From Alphaproteobacteria bacterium (lineage in GTDB: Bacteria > Pseudomonadota > Alphaproteobacteria > Rhodobacterales > Rhodobacteraceae), in contig JAUIIC010000013.1 in assembly GCA_030431935.1 (NCBI GenBank), forward strand, positions 1 to 34,458: a DNA stretch of 34,458 bases, read 5' to 3'. Below the pieces are notes generated by a model. The model worked only from the letters and a program-made list of their open reading frames with translations, was not told where the DNA came from and made no database searches. The position numbers and the translations under genes were made by a program. Below, piece after piece: positions 25,669 to 34,458 of this stretch (its first letter is position 1; the number at the start of each line of letters is the position of its first letter).

Positions 25669-28062
25669 GTGAAGGATACCCTGCTTTCCCCGGCCGAGCT
25701 GGAATCGGCCATCCTGACGCATCTGACCTACACGCTGGGCAAGGATGCCGACCACGCCAGCCTCTATGACTGGCGCATGGCGCTGTCCTATGCCCTGCGC
25801 GACCGCATCGTGGGCCCCTGGTTCGAGGCCACGCGCAAGACCTACGGGCAGGACCGCAAGCGGGTCTATTACCTGTCGCTGGAATTCCTGATCGGCCGCC
25901 TGCTGGAAGACGCCGCCATCAACCTTGGCTTGCGCGAGGCGGCGGAAACCGCGCTGGCGCGCCACGGTGTCGACTTTCGCGCGCTGGTCGAGGACGAGCC
26001 CGACGCGGCGCTCGGCAATGGCGGTCTGGGGCGGCTCGCCGCCTGCTTCATGGAATCGATGGCCACCCTCGGCGTGCCCGCCCACGGCTACGGCATCCGC
26101 TATGAACACGGCCTCTTCCGCCAGCGCTTCGAGGGCGGGCGCCAGGTGGAAACGCCCGAGGACTGGCTGGTGCAGCGCCACGCCTGGGAGTTCGAGCGCC
26201 CCGAGGTCGCCTACGAGATCGGCTTCAAGGGCCATGTGGAACACGACGGCGAGCGCGCCCGCTGGTTGCCGGGCGAAAGCGTCATCGCCACCGCCTATGA
26301 CACGCCCATCGTGGGCTGGCAGGGCAAATGGGCCAACACGCTCCGGCTCTGGTCGGCGCGTCCCACCACGCTGTTCGACCTCGAACGCTTCAACGCCGGC
26401 GACTACACCGCCGCCGCCGAACCCGAGGCGCTGGCGCGCACCATCAGCCGCGTCCTTTATCCCGACGACACCACCCCGCGCGGCAAGGAACTGCGGCTCA
26501 AGCAGGAATTCTTCATGACCTCGGCGGCGCTTCAGGACATCCTGCGCCGCTTCATGACCAATCACGACGATCCGCGCCGGCTGGCCAGCCATGTGGCGAT
26601 CCAGATGAACGACACGCATCCCGCCATCGCCGGGCCCGAACTGATGCGGCTTCTGATGGATCATCACGGCGTCGCCTTCGCCGAGGCGGTCGAGATCGCA
26701 CAGGCCGTGCTGGGCTATACGAACCACACGCTTCTGCCAGAGGCGCTGGAACGCTGGTCGACCTGGCTGATGGGCGAAACGCTGCCCCGCCACATGGAGA
26801 TCATCGAGCGCATCGACAGCTGGCACCGCCGCACCTGGCCCAACCGCCCGCACCGCGTCGGCATTGTCCGCCAGAACGAGGTGCACATGGGCGACCTGGC
26901 CTTCGTCATGTCGCACAAGGTCAACGGCGTCTCGGCGCTGCACACAGAACTGGTCAAGGAAACGGTCTTCGCCGACCTCAACCGCCTGCACCCCGACCGG
27001 ATCGTGAACCAGACCAACGGCGTCACCCCGCGCCGCTGGATGCGGCTGGCCAACCCGGGGCTGTCGCGGCTGGTGACCGACACCATCGGCACGGGCTGGG
27101 AGGCGGACCTGGACCGCCTGCGCGAACTGGAACCCCACATCGAGGACGCGGGCTTCCGCGACGCTTTCGCCGCCGCCAAGCGCCACAACAAGGTGCAGCT
27201 GTCCAACTGGATCGCCGGGGAAACCGGCATCGCGGTCGATCCCGACGCGGTCTTCGACGTCCAGATCAAGCGCATCCACGAGTACAAACGCCAGCTGATG
27301 AACATCCTGCAGACCGTGGGCCTGTGGCACCGGATGCGGGCGAAACCCGGTGCCGGCTGGGTGCCGCGCGTCAAGATCTTCGGCGGCAAGTCCGCGCCGG
27401 GCTATGCAGTGGCCAAGGAGATCGTGCATTTCATCAACGACGTCGCCACCACGATCAACGCCGACCCGGTCACGCGCGACCTGCTCAAGGTCGTGTATCC
27501 GGCGAACTACAACGTCTCGATGGCCGAAAAGCTGATCCCGGCCACCGACCTGTCGGAACAGATCTCGACCGCCGGCAAGGAAGCCTCGGGCACCGGCAAC
27601 ATGAAATTCGCGCTGAACGGCGCGCTGACCATCGGCACGCTGGACGGCGCCAACGTGGAAATCCGCGAGCAGGTGGGGGCAGAGAACTTCTTTCTCTTCG
27701 GGCTCACCGCCGAAGAGGTCGTGGCGCGCCGCCGCGACGTCGAACACGCCCGCCACGCGATCGAGGCCTGCCAGGAGTTGCAGGACGTCCTGCAACTGAT
27801 CGCCGAGGGCCGTTTCAGCCCCGACGCGCCCGAGCGGTATCACGGGATGCTGCACCGGCTGTGGAACCATGACTATTTTCTGGTAACCTCGGATTACGCC
27901 GCCTACGTCGCCGCGCAGGATCAGGTCGACGAGGCCTGGCGCGATCCGGACCGCTGGACGCGCATGGCGGCACTGAACACGGCGCGGATGGGGTATTTCT
28001 CGTCCGACCGCACGATCCGCGGCTACATGGCCGACATCTGGTCGGTCGAGCCCGCGCTCTGA
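25669..28062 (+). CDS. glgP: Glycogen phosphorylase
   Basis: Catalytic-domain and PLP-site motifs ([55 protein letters not shown]). GTG 25669 preferred; the 25591 GTG start would lie inside the 25585-25608 inverted repeat. Confidence 0.94.
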   Translation: MKDTLLSPAELESAILTHLTYTLGKDADHASLYDWRMALSYALRDRIVGPWFEATRKTYGQDRKRVYYLSLEFLIGRLLEDAAINLGLREAAETALARHGVDFRALVEDEPDAALGNGGLGRLAACFMESMATLGVPAHGYGIRYEHGLFRQRFEGGRQVETPEDWLVQRHAWEFERPEVAYEIGFKGHVEHDGERARWLPGESVIATAYDTPIVGWQGKWANTLRLWSARPTTLFDLERFNAGDYTAAAEPEALARTISRVLYPDDTTPRGKELRLKQEFFMTSAALQDILRRFMTNHDDPRRLASHVAIQMNDTHPAIAGPELMRLLMDHHGVAFAEAVEIAQAVLGYTNHTLLPEALERWSTWLMGETLPRHMEIIERIDSWHRRTWPNRPHRVGIVRQNEVHMGDLAFVMSHKVNGVSALHTELVKETVFADLNRLHPDRIVNQTNGVTPRRWMRLANPGLSRLVTDTIGTGWEADLDRLRELEPHIEDAGFRDAFAAAKRHNKVQLSNWIAGETGIAVDPDAVFDVQIKRIHEYKRQLMNILQTVGLWHRMRAKPGAGWVPRVKIFGGKSAPGYAVAKEIVHFINDVATTINADPVTRDLLKVVYPANYNVSMAEKLIPATDLSEQISTAGKEASGTGNMKFALNGALTIGTLDGANVEIREQVGAENFFLFGLTAEEVVARRRDVEHARHAIEACQELQDVLQLIAEGRFSPDAPERYHGMLHRLWNHDYFLVTSDYAAYVAAQDQVDEAWRDPDRWTRMAALNTARMGYFSSDRTIRGYMADIWSVEPAL

Positions 28063-28078
28063 CCCTCGGGAGACGTCG

Positions 28079-30262
28079 ATGCCCAGCACAGCGAAGCACA
28101 GCGCAACAGGCCTCGATCTCGGAATGGCGACGGCCATTGCGGCCGGGGCGCATGGCGACCCCTTCGCGGTGCTGGGCCCGCACATGCGCGACGGGCAGCG
28201 CACCGTCACCGTCCTGCAACCCGGCGCCGAGACCGTCCACGCGCGGACGCCCGAAGGCGAGGTCGCGCTGAGCCCGGTCGCTGGCGTGCCCGGCCTTTTC
28301 GCCGGCCCCGTGCCCGGCGCCTACACCCTGCGGGCCCAGGCCAGCGGGGCGGAATGGACATGGGACGATCCCTACCGCTTCGGCCCGGTGCTGGGCGAGA
28401 TGGACGAATACCTGCTGGGAGAGGGCACGCACCGCAGGCTCTGGCAGGTGCTGGGCGCCCACCCGATCACCCATGAGGGCACGGCAGGCGTGCATTTCGC
28501 CGTCTGGGCACCCAATGCCGAGCGCGTCTCTGTCGTGGGCGATTTCAACGTCTGGGACGGCCGCCGCCACCCGATGCGGCGGCGCGGCGCCACCGGCGTG
28601 TGGGAGCTGTTCATCCCCGGCCTGGCCGAGGGCACGGTCTACAAGTACGAGATCCGCGCGCAGGGCGGCGCGATCCTGCCGCTCAAGGCCGACCCTGTGG
28701 GCTTCGGCGGCGAGCACCCGCCCGCCACCGGCAGCGTCGTGCGCCGTCTCGGCGCCGACTGGACCGATGCCGACTGGATGGCCAGCCGCGCGCCCCGCAA
28801 CTCCGTCGATGCGCCCGTGTCGATCTACGAGGTGCATCTGGGCAGCTGGAAGCGCGCCGAAGGGGGCCGCCCGCTCAGCTATTTCGAACTGGGCCAGATG
28901 GTCGACTATGCCGCCGACATGGGCTTCACCCATATCGAGCTGATGCCGATCAGCGAGCATCCCTTCGACGGCAGCTGGGGCTACCAGCCCATCGGCCTCT
29001 TCGCCCCCACGATCCGCCACGGCACGCCGCAGGAATTCGCGGCGCTCGTGAACTACGCCCATGAAAAGGGGCTGGGCGTCATCCTCGACTGGGTGCCCGG
29101 GCATTTCCCCACCGACATCCACGGTCTGGCGCAATTCGACGGCACCGCGCTTTACGAACACGCCGACCCGCGCGAGGGCTTCCACCAGGACTGGAACACG
29201 CTGATCTACAACTTCGGCCGGACCGAGGTGGCGAACTTCCTGATCTCGAACGCGCTTTACTGGCTGGAGGAATTCCACGCCGACGGACTGCGCGTCGATG
29301 CCGTGGCCTCGATGCTCTACCGCGACTATTCCCGCAAGGACGGCGAATGGATCCCCAACCGCGACGGCGGGCGCGAGAATTACGAGGCGATCGCGCTCTT
29401 TCAGCGGATGAACAGCGTCTGCTACGGCGAGGCCCCCGGCATCCTGACCGCGGCCGAGGAATCCACCGCCTATCCCGGCGTCTCGCGGCCCGTCGATCAC
29501 GGCGGGCTCGGCTTCGGCTTCAAGTGGAACATGGGCTGGATGAACGACACGCTCGACTACATGTCGCGCGACCCGGTCTACCGCCGCCACCATCACCACC
29601 AGATGACCTTCGGCCTGCATTACGCCTGGTCCGAGAACTTCATCCTGCCGATCAGCCATGACGAGGTCGTGCACGGCAAGGGCAGCATGCTGGCCAAGAT
29701 GCCCGGCAGCGACACCGACAAATTTGCAAACCTGCGCGCCTATTACGGCTTCATGTGGGGGCATCCGGGCAAGAAGCTCCTGTTCATGGGCTGCGAGTTC
29801 GGCCAGTGGGCCGAGTGGAACCACGCCGCCTCGCTCGACTGGCACCTTCTGGACGACCCGCGCCACGACGGGCTGCGCCGGCTCGTGCGCGACCTCAACG
29901 CCGTCTACCGCGCCACGCCCGCGCTCCACGTCAACGACTGCCGGCCAGAGGGTTTCGTCTGGCTGGAAGCCGGCGATGCCGACCGCTCGGTCTATGCCTG
30001 GGTGCGGCGCGGGCGCGTGGGCGATCCGCCCGTGGTCGTCGTGGTCAACATGACCCCGATGGAGCGGACGGGCTACCGCGTCGGCCTGCCCCAGGGCGGC
30101 CAGTGGCGCGAGATCCTGAATACCGACGCCACCGCCTATGGCGGCGGCGGGCGCGGCAACATGGGGGCCGTCGCCGCCGATGCCACGCCGTGGCACGGGC
30201 AACTGAACTCGGCGCCGGTCACCTTGCCGCCGCTATCCGCGATCATGCTGACACCGGGCTGA
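28079..30262 (+). CDS. glgB: 1,4-alpha-glucan branching enzyme
   Basis: [46 protein letters not shown]. Confidence 0.95.
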   Translation: MPSTAKHSATGLDLGMATAIAAGAHGDPFAVLGPHMRDGQRTVTVLQPGAETVHARTPEGEVALSPVAGVPGLFAGPVPGAYTLRAQASGAEWTWDDPYRFGPVLGEMDEYLLGEGTHRRLWQVLGAHPITHEGTAGVHFAVWAPNAERVSVVGDFNVWDGRRHPMRRRGATGVWELFIPGLAEGTVYKYEIRAQGGAILPLKADPVGFGGEHPPATGSVVRRLGADWTDADWMASRAPRNSVDAPVSIYEVHLGSWKRAEGGRPLSYFELGQMVDYAADMGFTHIELMPISEHPFDGSWGYQPIGLFAPTIRHGTPQEFAALVNYAHEKGLGVILDWVPGHFPTDIHGLAQFDGTALYEHADPREGFHQDWNTLIYNFGRTEVANFLISNALYWLEEFHADGLRVDAVASMLYRDYSRKDGEWIPNRDGGRENYEAIALFQRMNSVCYGEAPGILTAAEESTAYPGVSRPVDHGGLGFGFKWNMGWMNDTLDYMSRDPVYRRHHHHQMTFGLHYAWSENFILPISHDEVVHGKGSMLAKMPGSDTDKFANLRAYYGFMWGHPGKKLLFMGCEFGQWAEWNHAASLDWHLLDDPRHDGLRRLVRDLNAVYRATPALHVNDCRPEGFVWLEAGDADRSVYAWVRRGRVGDPPVVVVVNMTPMERTGYRVGLPQGGQWREILNTDATAYGGGGRGNMGAVAADATPWHGQLNSAPVTLPPLSAIMLTPG

Positions 30263-30277
30263 CAGGGGAGGACCCGC

Positions 30278-31549
30278 ATGCAACCGTCCGTGAACACCAG
30301 ACTTTCCAACCGCGCCATGGCCTTCGTCCTCGCGGGCGGGCGCGGCAGCCGGCTCAAGGAACTGACCGACCGGCGGGCCAAACCCGCGGTCTATTTCGGC
30401 GGCAAGGTGCGGATCATCGACTTCGCGCTGTCGAACGCGCTGAACTCGGGCATCCGCAAGATGGCCATCGCCACCCAGTACAAGGCCCATTCGCTGATCC
30501 GCCACTGCCAGCGCGGCTGGAACTTCTTTCGCGCCGAGCGCAACGAATACCTCGACATCCTGCCCGCCAGCCAGCGGGTGGACGAGAACATGTGGTATCG
30601 CGGCACCGCCGACGCCGTGACCCAGAACATCGACATCGTGGACAGCTACGACGTGGATTACGTGATCGTCCTGGCGGGCGACCACGTCTACAAGATGGAT
30701 TACGAGCTGATGCTGCGCGACCACGTCGAAAGCGGCGCGGACGTGACCGTGGGCTGCCTCACCGTCCCGCGGATGGAGGCGACGGCCTTCGGCGTGATGC
30801 ATGTCGACGCGAAACGCACCATCACCGCCTTCCTCGAAAAGCCCAAGGACCCGCCCGCCATTCCCGGCGACCCCGATCATGCGCTGGCCTCGATGGGGAT
30901 CTACGTCTTCAACTGGGATTTCCTGCGCAAGCTCCTGATCGAGGATGCGAACGACCCCAATTCCAGCCACGACTTCGGCAACGACCTGATCCCGGCGATC
31001 GTGAAGAACGGCAAGGCACGCGCCCATCTCTTCGCCGATTCCTGCGTCAAGGCCGGGCTGGAGGATGAGCCCTACTGGCGCGACGTCGGTACGATCGACG
31101 CCTTCTGGCAGGCCAATATCGACCTCACCGACTTCATCCCGAAACTCGACATCTACGACACCAGCTGGCCGATCTGGACCTATGCCGAGGCGGTGCCGCC
31201 CGCCAAGTTCATCCATGACGAGGACGCCCGCCGCGGCAGCGCCGTGTCCTCGCTGGTGTCGGGCGGCTGCATCGTCTCGGGCTCCGAGGTGCGCAATTCG
31301 CTCCTGTTCACCGGGGTCCACTGCCATTCCTATTCGGCTCTCGAATACGCCGTGGTGCTGCCCTACGTGCAGGTCAACCGCAAGGCGCGGCTCAAGAACT
31401 GCGTGCTCGACCGTGGCGTCGTCATCCCCGAGGGCCTGATCGTGGGCGAGGACCCCGAGGAAGACGCGCGCTGGTTCCGCGTCAGCGAAGGCGGCATCAC
31501 GCTCATCACCCAAGAGATGCTCGACGCTCGCGCGGCGGTGCTGGGCTGA
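30278..31549 (+). CDS. glgC: Glucose-1-phosphate adenylyltransferase
   Basis: [62 protein letters not shown]. Confidence 0.96.
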   Translation: MQPSVNTRLSNRAMAFVLAGGRGSRLKELTDRRAKPAVYFGGKVRIIDFALSNALNSGIRKMAIATQYKAHSLIRHCQRGWNFFRAERNEYLDILPASQRVDENMWYRGTADAVTQNIDIVDSYDVDYVIVLAGDHVYKMDYELMLRDHVESGADVTVGCLTVPRMEATAFGVMHVDAKRTITAFLEKPKDPPAIPGDPDHALASMGIYVFNWDFLRKLLIEDANDPNSSHDFGNDLIPAIVKNGKARAHLFADSCVKAGLEDEPYWRDVGTIDAFWQANIDLTDFIPKLDIYDTSWPIWTYAEAVPPAKFIHDEDARRGSAVSSLVSGGCIVSGSEVRNSLLFTGVHCHSYSALEYAVVLPYVQVNRKARLKNCVLDRGVVIPEGLIVGEDPEEDARWFRVSEGGITLITQEMLDARAAVLG

Positions 31550-31588
31550 CGCGATGACGACGGGGGCGCAGCCGCAGGGCAAGGGAGC

Positions 31589-33028
31589 ATGCCGATGACG
31601 GGCCAGGTCTTGTCCGTCGCCTCGGAATGCGCCCCTCTGGTCAAGACCGGCGGGCTGGCCGACGTGGTGGGCGCGCTGCCCGCCGCGCTGGCGGGGCAGG
31701 GCTGGCGGATGCGGGTCCTGATCCCCGCCTATGCCGGGCTTGCCGCACAACTGGACAAGGCGCAGACGCTGGCCGACCTCGGCACGCTTTACGGTGGGCC
31801 CGCGCGCATCCTGGGCGGGCAGGCGGCGGGGCTCGACATCCTGCTTCTGGACGCGCCGCATCTCTTCGACCGCGCAGGCGGCCCCTATTCCGGCCCCGGC
31901 GGCGACTGGCCCGACAACCCCGAACGCTTTGCCGCGCTCTGCCGCGCGGCGCAGGCGGTGACGGACGGGGCACTGTCGGACGGCTGGGTGCCGCAGGTCC
32001 TGCACGCCCACGACTGGCAGGCCGGGCTCGCGCCCGCCTACCTGCGCTATGCCGGCAGCCCGGTGAAATCCGTCATCACCATCCACAACATCGCCTTCCA
32101 GGGCGTGACCCCCGCCGACCGGCTGGGCGCGCTCGGGCTTCCGCCAGAGGCGTTCCATCCCGGCGCGGTGGAATACTTCGGCCAGATCAGCACGCTCAAG
32201 GCCGGGCTTGTCACCGCCGACGCCGTCACCACCGTCAGCCCGCGCTATGCCGAGGAACTGATGCGCCCCGATTTCGGCATGGGGCTCGAAGGCGTGATCG
32301 CCGCGCGCGCGGGCGATCTGCACGGCATCCTGAACGGTGTCGACACCGCCATCTGGTCGCCCGAGGCCGACCCCCACATCACGCCCTACGGCGCGCGCAA
32401 CATGCGCCGCAAGGCCCGCAACCGCGCCGCGCTCCTGCAAGAGTTCGGCATGGGCGAGGTGCCCGGCCCGCTTGCCATCGTGGTCAGCCGCCTGACCTGG
32501 CAGAAGGGCATCGACCTGATCGAGGCCGCGCTGCCCGATTTCATCGAGGCGGGCGGCGGGCTGGCGGTGCTCGGCTCGGGCGAGCCGGGGCTCGAAGGCG
32601 CGATGCAGCGCGCCGCCGCCACCTATCCCGGCCGCGTCTCGGTGCGCATCGGCTATGACGAGCCGCTCTCGCACCGCATGTTCGCGGGCGGCGACGCGGT
32701 GCTGGTCCCGTCGCGGTTCGAGCCCTGCGGCCTGACCCAGATGTATGGCCTGCGCTACGGCACCGTGCCCGTGGTCGCCGCCACCGGCGGGCTGGCCGAC
32801 ACCGTCATCACCGCCAACCCGATGGCGCTGGCCGCGGGCACCGCGACGGGGCTTGTCTTTCATCCCACCGACGCGCTGGCGTTGCGGCAGGCGCTGCGGC
32901 GGCTCTGCCAGCTTCATGCCGACCCCGGCGCCTGGAAATCGCTTCAGCGGGCCGGCATGCGCCAGCCCGTGGGGTGGGAGGTGTCCTCGGCCGCCTATGC
33001 CGCGCTTTACGAGGGTCTTTCGGGGTGA
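31589..33028 (+). CDS. glgA: Glycogen synthase (ADP-glucose)
   Basis: SVASECAPLVKTGGLADVVGALP, HDWQAGLAPAYL, PSRFEPCGLTQMYGLRYGT. Start may be ATG 31595. Confidence 0.95.
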   Translation: MPMTGQVLSVASECAPLVKTGGLADVVGALPAALAGQGWRMRVLIPAYAGLAAQLDKAQTLADLGTLYGGPARILGGQAAGLDILLLDAPHLFDRAGGPYSGPGGDWPDNPERFAALCRAAQAVTDGALSDGWVPQVLHAHDWQAGLAPAYLRYAGSPVKSVITIHNIAFQGVTPADRLGALGLPPEAFHPGAVEYFGQISTLKAGLVTADAVTTVSPRYAEELMRPDFGMGLEGVIAARAGDLHGILNGVDTAIWSPEADPHITPYGARNMRRKARNRAALLQEFGMGEVPGPLAIVVSRLTWQKGIDLIEAALPDFIEAGGGLAVLGSGEPGLEGAMQRAAATYPGRVSVRIGYDEPLSHRMFAGGDAVLVPSRFEPCGLTQMYGLRYGTVPVVAATGGLADTVITANPMALAAGTATGLVFHPTDALALRQALRRLCQLHADPGAWKSLQRAGMRQPVGWEVSSAAYAALYEGLSG

Positions 33029-34458
33029 GCCCCATGCGCGCCGATCTGCCGACCCGGCTGCCCGGGCACAGCCTGTCGGCGGGGCGCCCCGATCCGCTTG
33101 GCGCCACCTTCGACGGCGCCGGCGTGAACTTCGCCGTCTTCTCGGCCCATGCCGAGCGGGTCGAGCTGTGCATCTTCGACCGGGACGGCGAGCATGAACT
33201 GGCGCGGATCCCGGTCAAGGAACGCGACGGCGACATCTGGCATGTCTATGTCGCCGACCTGCGCCCCGGCACCTGCTATGGCTACCGCGTCCACGGCCCC
33301 TATGCGCCAGAGGCCGGGCACCGCTTCAACCCGCACAAGCTGCTTCTGGACCCCTACGCCAAGAAGCTGCACGGCCCGCTGCGCTGGTCCGACCGGCTGT
33401 ACGGCTACATGGCGTCCGCGCCCCATGCCGACCTGACGCTCGATCGCCGCGACAGCGCCCAGAACGTGCCGAAATCGGTGGTGATCGACCCCAGCTTCAA
33501 CTGGGGCGACGACCGCCCGCCGCGCGTGCCGCGCTCGGAAACGCTGATCTACGAGGCGCATCCCAAGGGCCTGACACGCGGCCACCCCGACGTCGCCCCC
33601 TCGGTGGCGGGCTATTTCGCGGGCCTCGCCTCGGAACCCATGCTCGACCACCTGACGCGGCTTGGCGTCACCTCGGTGGAGCTTCTGCCGGTGCAGGCCT
33701 TCGTCGACGACCGTTTCCTGATCGACAAGGGGCTCAGGAACTACTGGGGCTACCAGCCCATCGGCTATTTCGCGCCCGAGCCCCGCTACCTTTCGAACGG
33801 CGGCATCTGGGAATTCCAGAGCATGGTGCGCCGGTTCCATGCCGCCGGGATCGAGGTCATCCTCGACGTGGTCTACAACCACACCGGCGAGGGCAACCAG
33901 CTTGGCCCGACGCTCGCCTTCCGGGGGCTCGACAATGCCAGCTATTACCGGCTGCAGGGCAACGGGCGCTACTACATCGACGACACCGGCACCGGCAACA
34001 CGCTGGACCTGACGCACCCGATGGTGCTGCGCATGGTGATGGACAGCCTGCGCTACTGGGTCGAGGTGATGCATGTCGACGGCTTCCGCTTCGACCTGGC
34101 CACCGTGCTGGCGCGCGAGGCGCATGGTTTCGACCGCCGGTCGGGCTTTCTCGACGCGATCCGGCAGGACCCGGTGCTGGCGCGCGCCAAGCTGATCGCC
34201 GAGCCCTGGGACCTCGGCCCCGGCGGCTACCAGCTGGGCGGCTGGCCGCATCCGTTCCACGAATGGAACGACAAGTTCCGCGACGATGTCCGCCGCTTCT
34301 GGCGCGGCGACGCGGGCATGACCCCGATGCTGGCCAAGCGCCTTTTGGGCTCCGCCGACGAGTTCGACCGGCTGGGGCGCGGCGCCACGTCATCGGTCAA
34401 CTTCATCACCGCCCATGACGGCTTCACGCTCGAAGACCTCGTGACCTACACGCAGAAG
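33025..34458 (+). CDS. glgX: Glycogen debranching enzyme GlgX (3' truncated by window)
   Basis: GATFDGAGVNFAVFSAHAERVELCIFD, EVILDVVYNHTGEGN, VDGFRFDLATVLARE, LIAEPWDLGPGGYQ. GTG 33025 overlaps glgA stop (GTGA); ATG 33034 in the same frame. Open to window end. Confidence 0.92.
   Translation, partial: MSPMRADLPTRLPGHSLSAGRPDPLGATFDGAGVNFAVFSAHAERVELCIFDRDGEHELARIPVKERDGDIWHVYVADLRPGTCYGYRVHGPYAPEAGHRFNPHKLLLDPYAKKLHGPLRWSDRLYGYMASAPHADLTLDRRDSAQNVPKSVVIDPSFNWGDDRPPRVPRSETLIYEAHPKGLTRGHPDVAPSVAGYFAGLASEPMLDHLTRLGVTSVELLPVQAFVDDRFLIDKGLRNYWGYQPIGYFAPEPRYLSNGGIWEFQSMVRRFHAAGIEVILDVVYNHTGEGNQLGPTLAFRGLDNASYYRLQGNGRYYIDDTGTGNTLDLTHPMVLRMVMDSLRYWVEVMHVDGFRFDLATVLAREAHGFDRRSGFLDAIRQDPVLARAKLIAEPWDLGPGGYQLGGWPHPFHEWNDKFRDDVRRFWRGDAGMTPMLAKRLLGSADEFDRLGRGATSSVNFITAHDGFTLEDLVTYTQK

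Noticed and set aside
25633-28209. 858-aa antisense ORF opposite glgP
   Set aside because: GC artefact; sense strand is unambiguous glycogen phosphorylase.
30233-32917. 894-aa antisense ORF opposite glgC/glgA
   Set aside because: GC artefact; low-complexity translation.
1-34458. CRISPR array, phage, transposon or toxin-antitoxin system
   Set aside because: No regularly spaced repeats, integrase/transposase, or TA-like gene pair recognised; the window reads as metabolic chromosome.

Overview
High-GC alphaproteobacterial window, most like Rhodobacteraceae by gene content and order (inference, not verified by search). Left to right: (1) the 3' part of a sox thiosulfate-oxidation cluster: soxD (5'-truncated), soxE, soxF. 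(2) An isolated DUF302 periplasmic protein with an FNR/FnrL-type box upstream. (3) A sulfide/persulfide operon: two YeeE/YedE (PmpA/PmpB-like) half-transporters, a Blh/ETHE1-like MBL-fold persulfide dioxygenase, a DUF442 (TIGR01244)-type II SQR fusion, and a SulP-STAS transporter. Its upstream region holds an ATTC-N8-GAAT palindrome between candidate -35 and -10 boxes, and a 16-codon leader ORF coupled to the first transporter by TGATG. (4) Mixed genes: GH13 alpha-glucosidase, DUF3237, SDR, a DUF6946-like protein, maleylacetoacetate isomerase/GST, MauG-like di-heme peroxidase, CIA30 protein, and an ASPIC/UnbV-type FG-GAP protein. (5) A divergent ROK regulator and xylFHG-(small TM protein)-xylBA. 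(6) glgPBCA and a 3'-truncated glgX. The most unusual non-coding element is a cloverleaf-like set of three adjacent palindromic hairpins closed by an outer stem at 9720-9802, between the convergent sulP and alpha-glucosidase genes. No tRNA, rRNA, CRISPR or mobile element was recognised. All calls come from reading the sequence and supplied translations; no database search was run.
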